From the NCBI GenBank assembly GCA_002438685.1, contig DJQG01000101.1, positions 5,368-17,451 on the forward strand: a stretch of DNA of 12,084 nucleotides. Reading direction: 5' to 3'. How positions within the stretch are numbered: the stretch's first letter is position 1; every line of letters starts with the position of its first letter. Under the pieces are notes generated by a model. The model made no database searches. It had not been told where the DNA came from and saw only the letters and a program-made list of their open reading frames with translations. Source of the stretch: Ruminococcaceae bacterium UBA6392. GTDB taxonomy: Bacteria > Bacillota > Clostridia > Oscillospirales > Acutalibacteraceae. A program made the translations under genes and the position numbers. Shown in pieces: positions 6,837 through 12,084 of this stretch.

Positions 6837-7504
6837 TGGAACCGAAGATCAAGGGTAAAGCGTTTAACTACGACGATACCAGAGACAGAAAATTTTATGA
6901 CGTTTTCGTTTGGATGTTTCATCCGCTCGCGAAGATCATCTTCAAGACGCAGTATATCGGCCGCGAAAATGTGCCGAAAACAGGCAGCCTTATAATTGCC
7001 TCGAACCACCGCAATTCGTATGATCCCGGACTCATTGTTGCATCGAGAGTCCGCAAGATCCACTACATGGCGAAGCTCGAGCTGTTCAATCTCAACAAGC
7101 TCGCTTCGTGGATGCTCCGCCACCTGAATGCGTTCCCGATAAGCCGCGGAACGGGCGACCAGCGCTCGCTCAACTATGCTATCCGCCTTGTCGAAGAGGG
7201 AAAAGTTCTCGGCATATTCCCCGAGGGCACTCGCTCGAAGGATCCTGACGGCAAGATGCTGCCGCCCAAAGCCGGCGTCGCGCTTATAGCCAAAGCTACC
7301 CATGCCGATATCCTGCCCGCGTGCATCTATTTCGAGGGCAAGAGCAAGTTCCGCAAGAAGATAACCGTCCGCTTCGGCGAGGTCATTCCCTATGAGGAGC
7401 TCGGACTTTCGGACGAATCAAATATGAGTGAGATAAAGGACGCTTCCAGACTTGTCATGGGCAAGATAGGGGAGCTGCTTGAAAAGGGTCATGAAAGAGA
7501 TTGA
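6836..7504 (+). CDS. plsC: 1-acyl-sn-glycerol-3-phosphate acyltransferase (PlsC)
   Basis: A 222-residue lysophosphatidic acid acyltransferase that adds the second fatty acid to make phosphatidic acid at the inner face of the membrane. The catalytic H-x4-D motif is in NHRNSYDP near residues 58-65. The glycerol-phosphate binding motif FPEGTRS is near 129-135, and a preceding region carries NAFPISRGTGD. The protein is peripheral, with only a short hydrophobic stretch in WMFHPLAKIIF near residue 26. I chose the ATG at 6836 because AAGGAG (6822-6827) lies eight bases before it. An in-frame TTG one codon earlier is only five bases from that site. The gene overlaps the cmk stop by one base and the ispH start by 14 bases, which suggests coupled translation. 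Confidence 0.93.
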   Translation: MEPKIKGKAFNYDDTRDRKFYDVFVWMFHPLAKIIFKTQYIGRENVPKTGSLIIASNHRNSYDPGLIVASRVRKIHYMAKLELFNLNKLASWMLRHLNAFPISRGTGDQRSLNYAIRLVEEGKVLGIFPEGTRSKDPDGKMLPPKAGVALIAKATHADILPACIYFEGKSKFRKKITVRFGEVIPYEELGLSDESNMSEIKDASRLVMGKIGELLEKGHERD

Positions 7505-9569
7505 GGTTGCAAAAACGGCGGGCTTCTGCTTCGGGGTCAACCGCGCGGTCGAGATGACATATAAGCTCGTTGACAGCGGAAAAAAAGTCGCTACTTTCGG
7601 TCCCCTGATACATAACCCGGTCGTTATAGAAGATCTTGAGAGAAAGGGAGTTCGGGTGATAAACTCGCCCATAGAAGCGTCCGCCGATACCACCGTCGTC
7701 GTCCGCACCCACGGAGTCGGCGCGAGCGTCTACCGCAGCCTTGAGGCTACGGGCGCCGATATCTGCGACGCGACCTGCCCGTTCGTCAAGAAAATACACA
7801 GGATAGTCGGCGAGAATTCATCGCCCGATATCCCCGTGCTCATCGCCGGAGACAGCGGTCATCCCGAAGTCATCGGCATCATGGGTCACTGCCGCGGCGA
7901 GTGTTTCACCTTCCGCAACGCCGAAGAACTCCGTAAAATTTTCGAAAATCATCCGGAATATTCCGAGAAGAAAATAACGGTCGTCTCACAGACCACTTTC
8001 AGCGTAAAAGAATGGCAGGAATCCCTAAAAATAATAAAAATACTATGTACAAATGCAAATGTTTTTGATACAATATGTAATGCTACGCAGGAGAGGCAGA
8101 AAGAGGCTTCCGAGCTGTCGCAGCGCGTCGATATGATGATAATCATCGGCGGCTCGCAGAGCTCCAACACGGCAAAGCTTAAGGGAGTGTGCGAAAAAAA
8201 CTGCCCGACTTATCTTGTGGAGCGCGCAGCGGATGTTAAAAATATCGATTTCTCCGCCTGCGATGTTGTCGGCGTTACTGCAGGGGCATCAACCCCTGCG
8301 TGCATAATAAAGGAGGTACTTTGTAACATGTCCGAAATTCTTAACGAACAATCCAAAGAGCTTGAGGAAGGCGCAGTCGAGCGTAAGACCGATGTCGCTG
8401 AGGCGGCTGCCGGTGAGCTCGAGGAGAGCGCAGCTTCCGCACAGCCGGCGGAGGAGGTGCCTTCCGAAGAAGCAGACGAGCAGGACTTCTCCAAGGCTCT
8501 TGAGGAGTCTCTCAACAGTATGAACAACGACCAGAAGGTCACCGGTATCGTCATGGGCTTCTCGCCCACAGAGATCCAGGTCGACATTGGCAGAAAGCAT
8601 GCCGGCTATGTCCCCATGGACGAGTACAGCGCAGATCCTGCCGCTGACCCGAAGAAGGAGCTCAAGATAGGCGACGAGATCGGTCTTATCATCATGAAGA
8701 CCAACGATGCTGAGGGCACTGTTATGCTCTCGAAGCGCCGCTATGACGCTATGCAGGCATGGCGCGATATCGCTGACGCGGCTGAGACCGATAAGGTCTT
8801 CGAAGGCGTTGTCACAGATGTTGTCAAGGGCGGCGTTATCGCTGTTACCAACGGTGTTCGCGTTTTCATCCCCGGTTCTCTTGCAACTGCATCGCGCAGC
8901 GAGTCTCTTGACGGTCTTCTGAGAAAGAACGTCAAGTTCCGCATCATCGAGGCCAACAACTATAAGAAAAGAGCTGTCGGCTCAATCCGTGCCGTCCTCA
9001 AGGAGGAGAGAAAGGCCGCTGAGGAAGCTTTCTGGGCTCAGGCTGAGGTCGGTCAGAAGTATACCGGCACCGTCAAGTCTCTTACCAACTACGGCGCATT
9101 CGTCGACATCGGCGGCGTGGACGGAATGGTTCACATCTCCGAGCTTTCCTGGAAGCGCATCAAGCATCCGTCGGATGTCCTGAAGGTCGGCGACGTTATC
9201 GATGTCTACATAAAGGCTCTTGATCCCGAGAAGAAAAAGATTTCTCTGGGCTACAGAAAGGACGAGGACAATCCGTGGGAGATCCTTCGCAAGAACTATC
9301 CCGAGGGAACCGTTATCGATGCTGAGATAGTCAGCCTTACCGATTTCGGCGCATTCGCAAGAGTTATCCCCGGCATTGACGGTCTTATCCACATTTCTCA
9401 GATAGCGGATCGCCGCATCGAGAAGCCCTCCGACGTTCTCAAGGTCGGCGACAAGGTTCAGGTGAAGATCATCGGCATCGACTTCGACAAGAAGCGCGTC
9501 AGCCTTTCGATCAGAGCTCTGCTCGAGCCCGCCGCAGAGGACGAGGCTGAGGAGACCGAGGCTGAATAA
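7491..9569 (+). CDS. ispH: Fused HMBPP reductase (IspH) and ribosomal protein S1
   Basis: A 692-residue two-part protein. Residues 1-279 are IspH, the last enzyme of the MEP pathway, which reduces HMBPP to IPP and DMAPP with a [4Fe-4S] cluster. The cluster cysteines are C13 (GFCFGV), C96 (DATCPF) and C196 (TICNATQERQ), with H41, H74, H124, E126 and the SQTT threonine in their usual places. After an acidic Ala/Glu-rich linker (about 281-345) come four S1 RNA-binding domains at roughly 347-416, 434-503, 521-590 and 606-676. Domains 3 and 4 are canonical (YGAFVDIGG-DGMVHIS, FGAFARV-IDGLIHIS); 1 and 2 are more divergent. Such fusions are known in Clostridia. The ATG at 7491 gives the normal IspH N-terminus; a TTG at 7479 would add four residues. 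An internal start at 8328 could yield S1 alone (413 residues). No frameshift is present. Confidence 0.93.
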   Translation: MKEIEVAKTAGFCFGVNRAVEMTYKLVDSGKKVATFGPLIHNPVVIEDLERKGVRVINSPIEASADTTVVVRTHGVGASVYRSLEATGADICDATCPFVKKIHRIVGENSSPDIPVLIAGDSGHPEVIGIMGHCRGECFTFRNAEELRKIFENHPEYSEKKITVVSQTTFSVKEWQESLKIIKILCTNANVFDTICNATQERQKEASELSQRVDMMIIIGGSQSSNTAKLKGVCEKNCPTYLVERAADVKNIDFSACDVVGVTAGASTPACIIKEVLCNMSEILNEQSKELEEGAVERKTDVAEAAAGELEESAASAQPAEEVPSEEADEQDFSKALEESLNSMNNDQKVTGIVMGFSPTEIQVDIGRKHAGYVPMDEYSADPAADPKKELKIGDEIGLIIMKTNDAEGTVMLSKRRYDAMQAWRDIADAAETDKVFEGVVTDVVKGGVIAVTNGVRVFIPGSLATASRSESLDGLLRKNVKFRIIEANNYKKRAVGSIRAVLKEERKAAEEAFWAQAEVGQKYTGTVKSLTNYGAFVDIGGVDGMVHISELSWKRIKHPSDVLKVGDVIDVYIKALDPEKKKISLGYRKDEDNPWEILRKNYPEGTVIDAEIVSLTDFGAFARVIPGIDGLIHISQIADRRIEKPSDVLKVGDKVQVKIIGIDFDKKRVSLSIRALLEPAAEDEAEETEAE
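8046..8074 (+). promoter_or_regulatory. Possible internal promoter within ispH, upstream of the S1 part
   Basis: TGTACA (8046-8051, four of six matches to the -35 consensus) is followed after 17 bases by TACAAT (8069-8074) with TGA directly before it, an extended -10 form. It lies in a conspicuously AT-rich patch, about 250 bases before the internal start codon at 8328. The match is moderate and the patch is also coding sequence, so this is a candidate only. Confidence 0.35.
8280..8299 (+). promoter_or_regulatory. GC-rich hairpin just before the internal ribosome site
   Basis: GCAGGGG (8280-8286) and CCCCTGC (8293-8299) form a perfect 7-base stem around a 6-base loop, ending 11 bases before the Shine-Dalgarno at 8311. 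The same bases encode the conserved TAGASTP motif of IspH. The pairing may therefore be a by-product of coding, or may shape access to the internal start. Confidence 0.35.
8311..8330 (+). promoter_or_regulatory. rpsA: Internal Shine-Dalgarno and ATG at the IspH/S1 junction
   Basis: AAGGAGG ends at 8316 and an in-frame ATG stands at 8328-8330, eleven bases later. This is the strongest ribosome site in the window and falls exactly where IspH homology ends and the S1 linker begins. Initiation here would give a free 413-residue S1 protein (8328-9569). The spacing is slightly longer than ideal. Confidence 0.6.
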
Positions 9570-9586
9570 TCAGTTCTGATTTCACT

Positions 9587-9624
9587 ATCCGGTTTCTGCC
9601 GTTTGGCAGGAGCCGGATATTTTT
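9587..9624 (+). terminator. Rho-independent terminator after ispH-rpsA
   Basis: A 14-base arm (9587-9600, ATCCGGTTTCTGCC) pairs fully with 9605-9618 through two G-U wobbles, with the 4-base loop GTTT. An A and five T follow. It begins 17 bases after the rpsA stop and closes the operon before the next promoter at 9713. Confidence 0.9.
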
Positions 9625-9712
9625 ATCCCCGTGCGTATGTTTTTGCATAAATTTTGCACAAAACGCGCCGCGCCCTGCAATATCTTTTCTATCCTCACGG
9701 GCGTAAAAAATA

Positions 9713-9741
9713 TTGTACCGCGGGACAAAGAGTGGTATAAT
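9713..9741 (+). promoter_or_regulatory. Sigma-70 extended -10 promoter for the ATPase gene
   Basis: TTGTAC (9713-9718) and a perfect TATAAT (9736-9741) are 17 bases apart, and TGG directly before the -10 box makes it an extended -10 element. Transcription should start near 9748, giving a leader of only about 23 bases with a GGGAGG ribosome site. The 88 bases between the preceding terminator and this promoter hold nothing else I can support. Confidence 0.85.
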
Positions 9742-9770
9742 TATCTTTATAATCGAAGGGAGGCGGATCG

Positions 9771-10427
9771 ATGAAACGCATAACGCTCGTTTGCGGTCAT
9801 TACGGCAGCGGAAAAACAAATTTCGCGCTCAACCTCGCAGTCAACGCGGCAAAGCGCGGCGAGAAGATAACGCTCGTCGATCTCGATATAGTCAATCCCT
9901 ATTTCCGCACCGCGGACTACAAGGACGAGCTTGAGGCGGCGGGAGTCAATGTAATTGCCCAAAACCTTGAGGGCACTACCCTCGACGCACCCGCGCTGAC
10001 GGCGAGAATGTTCTCGATTTTTGAGGAGAGCATGGGCAGAGTCATAGTTGATGTCGGCGGCGACGATGCGGGCGCTACCGCGCTCGGGCGCTTTTCGCGC
10101 CAGCTCAACGAGTCGGGCTATGATATGCTCTGCGTCGTCAACAAATTCCGCAAGTTTATTTCAAGCCCCGATGAGGCGGTCGAGCTGCTCGGGGAGATAG
10201 AGGCGGCGTGCCGTCTGAAAGCGACGGGGTTGGTCAACAACTCTCACTTGGGGGCGCAGACGACCGCGCAGGACATTCTTTCGTCCGTCCCTTATGCCGA
10301 GAAAACGGCTGAGCTTGCGGGCCTGCCGCTGATATATACAACTGCGCCGAGGAGCGTTGCGGGCGAGCTCGAGGGAAAGATAGACAATCTCTATCCCGTC
10401 GATGTGCTCGTGAAGCTCCCGTGGTAA
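9771..10427 (+). CDS. P-loop ATPase, MinD/ParA/CobQ-like, next to 2-oxoacid oxidoreductase genes
   Basis: A 218-residue soluble ATP-binding protein. The Walker A motif is GHYGSGKTN at 9-17. It is followed by VDLDIVNPYFR at 36-46, which resembles the switch region of SIMIBI ATPases, and by a Walker B-like VIVDVGGDDAG at 91-101. The P-loop lacks the first lysine of the deviant KGGxGKT motif of true ParA/MinD proteins. There is no partner parB or minC and no membrane-targeting helix, so chromosome or septum positioning is unlikely. It is 77 bases upstream of the delta subunit of a 2-oxoacid:ferredoxin oxidoreductase, points the same way and has no clear terminator between. A role in assembling or regulating that iron-sulphur enzyme is conceivable but only inferred. 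The ATG at 9771 follows a GGGAGG site, and the gene has its own strong promoter. Confidence 0.8.
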   Translation: MKRITLVCGHYGSGKTNFALNLAVNAAKRGEKITLVDLDIVNPYFRTADYKDELEAAGVNVIAQNLEGTTLDAPALTARMFSIFEESMGRVIVDVGGDDAGATALGRFSRQLNESGYDMLCVVNKFRKFISSPDEAVELLGEIEAACRLKATGLVNNSHLGAQTTAQDILSSVPYAEKTAELAGLPLIYTTAPRSVAGELEGKIDNLYPVDVLVKLPW

Positions 10428-10443
10428 AAAATTTTGACCGATA

Positions 10444-10463
10444 CCGCTTCCGAGGCGAAGCGG
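10444..10463 (+). other. Small hairpin between the ATPase and ferredoxin genes
   Basis: CCGCTTC (10444-10450) and GAAGCGG (10457-10463) form a 7-base stem with a 6-base loop. There is no T-run after it, so it is unlikely to be a strong terminator; it could be a weak attenuator or an mRNA processing or stability element. A TGATATATA sequence right after it resembles an extended -10 box, but no -35 box lies at the right distance. Confidence 0.35.
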
Positions 10464-10504
10464 CTGATATATAAGTTCGGTATTCTTGATTAGGAGGAAC
10501 AGAT

Positions 10505-10711
10505 ATGGCAAAAGTCACGATCAATGAAAACACCTGCAAGGGCTGTGAGCTTTGCACGACGGCATGTCCGAAGCATATTATCAGCCTTGCTAAGGATAAG
10601 CTGAACCTAAAAGGTTATCATCCGGCGTGTGTCACAAATCCCGACGAGTGCATCGGATGTGCGGCGTGCGCTATTATGTGTCCCGATTGTGCAATAACTG
10701 TTGAGAGATAA
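10505..10711 (+). CDS. 2-oxoacid:ferredoxin oxidoreductase delta subunit (2[4Fe-4S] ferredoxin)
   Basis: A 68-residue ferredoxin-like subunit. Two CxxCxxCxxxCP motifs, C11/C14/C17/C21 and C49/C52/C55/C59, hold two [4Fe-4S] clusters; C42 and C62 are extra cysteines. In the four-subunit KOR/VOR enzymes this delta subunit relays electrons from the thiamine-diphosphate site towards free ferredoxin. The loop between the two motifs (residues 22-48) is longer than in a simple clostridial ferredoxin, as is usual for these subunits. The ATG at 10505 follows an AGGAGG site. The gene ends 19 bases before the alpha subunit, giving the order delta-alpha-beta. Which acid is oxidised (branched-chain 2-oxoacid, 2-oxoglutarate or another) is not set by this subunit. 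Confidence 0.92.
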   Translation: MAKVTINENTCKGCELCTTACPKHIISLAKDKLNLKGYHPACVTNPDECIGCAACAIMCPDCAITVER

Positions 10712-10730
10712 GAAAGAAGAGGTGTTGAAA

Positions 10731-11795
10731 GTGTCAGAAAGAGTTCTTATGAAAGGCAACGAAGCTCTGGCAGAAGCCGCTATCCGTGCCGGCTGCCGCC
10801 ACTTCTTCGGTTATCCCATCACTCCGCAGACAGAGCTTGCGGCATATATGTCGAAGGTCATGCCTAAAATAGGCGGTACATATCTTCAGGCGGAGAGCGA
10901 AATCGCCGCCGTCAATATGGTTCTCGGTGCGGCATCCGCAGGTGTCCGCGCGATGACTTCCTCGTCCTCGCCCGGAATCAGCCTCAAGACCGAGGGTATA
11001 TCTTATATGGCAGGCTCAGATCTTCCGGCGGTCATTATCAACGTCCAGCGCGGCGGTCCCGGACTCGGCGGAATCCAGCCCTCGCAGGCGGATTACTGGC
11101 AGGCGACAAGAGCGCCCGGCCACGGCGATCTGCATATCCTTGTTTTCGCTCCCAGCTCCGTCCAGGAGATGGTCGACCTCGTCGGCAGAGCTTTCGACAA
11201 GGCTGATGAGTATCGTATGCCCGCGATGATCCTTGCCGACGGTATGCTCGGTCAGATGATGGAGCCTGTCGAGATAGGCGAAGGCAGCGGCGGCTCGAAT
11301 GTCGAGAAGCCCTGGGCGGCATGCGGTCACAACGGCGGACGCAAGCACAATATAGTCAATTCTCTCTATCTCCAGGCGGCAGACCTCGAACGCCTTGTCA
11401 GAGAGCGTTTCGCAAGATATGCGGTTATTGAGGAAAAAGAGCTCATGAGCGAGAGCTACATGGTCGACGATGCCGATTATGTCGTCGTCGCTTACGGCGC
11501 ATCGGCGCGTGTCGCAAAGGCGGCTGTCCGCGAAGCAAGAGAGCAGGGCATAAAGGCGGGACTTATCCGCCCGATAACCCTCTGGCCGTTCCCGAAGCAG
11601 GCTATGCGCGACGCCGCAGAGCACGCAAAGGCTTTCCTTTGCGTTGAGATGAGCATGGGTCAGATGATAGACGATGTCAAGCTCGCTATCGACTGCAGCA
11701 GACCCGTTGAATTCTTCGGACGCACCGGCGGAATAATCCCGACCCCCGCCGAAGTCCTTGAAAATATCAAAAAACTTGCAGGAGGCGAAAAATAA
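10731..11795 (+). CDS. vorB: 2-oxoacid:ferredoxin oxidoreductase alpha subunit, VorB-like
   Basis: A 354-residue alpha subunit that, with the beta subunit, oxidatively decarboxylates a 2-oxoacid to an acyl-CoA and passes electrons to ferredoxin. Residues 1-240 or so are the pyrimidine-binding domain, with VLMKGNEALAEAAIRAGC at 5-22, the GYPITPQTE motif, and the conserved glutamate in QAESEIAAVNM that activates thiamine diphosphate. RGGPGLGGIQPSQADYW follows. The C-terminal domain starts near YVVVAYGASARVAK and runs to the end. The MKGNEAL-AEAAIRAGC start is the pattern usually annotated as VorB (3-methyl-2-oxobutanoate oxidising), though 2-oxoglutarate enzymes are close relatives. I chose the GTG at 10731 because GAGG (10719-10722) lies eight bases before it and the N-terminus then matches the family. 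TTG at 10701 would overlap the delta gene. Confidence 0.9.
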   Translation: MSERVLMKGNEALAEAAIRAGCRHFFGYPITPQTELAAYMSKVMPKIGGTYLQAESEIAAVNMVLGAASAGVRAMTSSSSPGISLKTEGISYMAGSDLPAVIINVQRGGPGLGGIQPSQADYWQATRAPGHGDLHILVFAPSSVQEMVDLVGRAFDKADEYRMPAMILADGMLGQMMEPVEIGEGSGGSNVEKPWAACGHNGGRKHNIVNSLYLQAADLERLVRERFARYAVIEEKELMSESYMVDDADYVVVAYGASARVAKAAVREAREQGIKAGLIRPITLWPFPKQAMRDAAEHAKAFLCVEMSMGQMIDDVKLAIDCSRPVEFFGRTGGIIPTPAEVLENIKKLAGGEK

Positions 11796-12084
11796 TGGCA
11801 ATCGTATTCCAGAGACCCAAGGCGCTTCTTGATGTGCCTACCCATTATTGCCCCGGCTGCACTCACGGTATAATCCACCGCCTCGTTGCGGAGTGCATTG
11901 ACGAGCTCGGTATAGAGGGCAAGACCGTCGGCATCGCGCCCGTCGGATGCGCCGTTATGGCATATAATTATTTCGGCTGTGATATGATAGAGGCTCCCCA
12001 CGGACGCGCTCCGGCCGTTGCAACAGGCGTCAAGCGCGCAAAGCCCGAGGATGTCGTTTTCACCTATCAGGGCGACGGCGACCT
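11795..12084 (+). CDS. 2-oxoacid:ferredoxin oxidoreductase beta subunit (TPP-binding), 5' part
   Basis: Ninety-six codons are present before the window ends; the full protein is usually about 250-280 residues. The start MAIVFQRPKALLDVPTHYCP leads into CPGCTHG. C19, C22 and C52 match the cysteines that bind the proximal [4Fe-4S] cluster in the KOR/VOR beta subunits that carry one. The last residues are YQGDGD, the opening of the GDGD...N motif that binds the diphosphate of thiamine diphosphate through a magnesium ion. The ATG at 11795 shares one base with the alpha stop codon (TAATG), and AGGAGG lies nine bases before it, so synthesis of the two subunits is coupled. A gamma subunit gene probably follows outside the window, completing a delta-alpha-beta-gamma operon. 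Confidence 0.93.
   Translation, partial: MAIVFQRPKALLDVPTHYCPGCTHGIIHRLVAECIDELGIEGKTVGIAPVGCAVMAYNYFGCDMIEAPHGRAPAVATGVKRAKPEDVVFTYQGDGD

Noticed and set aside
9628..9701. CCCGTG/CACGGG inverted repeat around the 9570-9770 spacer
   Set aside because: Only six bases pair across more than 60 bases of spacer; no riboswitch-like core or T-run is visible.
10434..10473. TTGACC and TATATA as a promoter for the ferredoxin gene
   Set aside because: The boxes are 28 bases apart, far from the 16-19 needed. A weak extended -10 alone cannot be supported.
10701..10730. TTG at 10701 as the vorB start
   Set aside because: It would overlap the ferredoxin gene and add ten residues not seen in the family; GTG at 10731 has a well-spaced GAGG.
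11016..11801. 261-residue minus-strand open frame opposite vorB
   Set aside because: Antisense shadow of a well-conserved alpha subunit; GC-rich coding often leaves the complementary frame open.
1..12084. CRISPR array, insertion sequence, tRNA, rRNA, toxin-antitoxin or phage genes
   Set aside because: No regularly spaced repeats, terminal inverted repeats, cloverleaf sequences, transposase motifs or phage-like genes were seen on either strand.

Overview
The window is an ordinary stretch of a bacterial chromosome with moderately high GC content and dense gene packing. Gene content points to a Clostridia-type (Bacillota) anaerobe. The evidence is an ispH-rpsA fusion lying behind cmk and plsC, ferredoxin-dependent 2-oxoacid oxidation, purine-rich Shine-Dalgarno sequences, and a cytosolic GH95 fucosidase under an RpiR-type regulator, as seen in gut glycan users. 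The species cannot be named from the sequence alone.

Layout. Positions 1-90 are the last codons of a primary sigma factor, followed by a hairpin terminator (101-141) that reads in both directions. A leftward operon then runs 3851 to 159: GH95 alpha-L-fucosidase, HAD-family phosphatase, amidohydrolase. Its near-consensus promoter (3889-3917) shares a 182-base intergenic region with the divergent promoter (3965-3994) of an rpiR-family regulator. This spacer carries an inverted repeat, a tandem repeat and a 12-base palindrome that are good operator candidates. Rightwards from 4034 the regulator is followed, with no visible terminator, by an HI0933-type flavoprotein, cmk, plsC and the ispH-rpsA fusion, ending in a strong terminator at 9587-9624. 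A new extended -10 promoter (9713-9741) precedes a MinD/ParA-like ATPase. That gene is followed by the delta (ferredoxin), alpha (VorB-like) and beta (TPP-binding, cut by the window end) subunits of a 2-oxoacid:ferredoxin oxidoreductase.

How the genes work together. The left half looks like a small catabolic locus that cleaves fucosylated oligosaccharides inside the cell and senses a sugar phosphate through the SIS domain of the regulator. The middle is a housekeeping cluster for CMP phosphorylation, phosphatidic acid synthesis, isoprenoid precursor synthesis and translation. The right end is energy metabolism, passing electrons from 2-oxoacids to ferredoxin.

No mobile element, CRISPR array, tRNA or rRNA was seen, and I see no clearly novel multigene system. 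The most interesting signal is inside ispH-rpsA. A full Shine-Dalgarno sequence and an in-frame ATG lie exactly at the junction of the two halves, preceded by a hairpin and, further upstream, an AT-rich promoter-like patch. This suggests that ribosomal protein S1 can also be made separately from the fusion.
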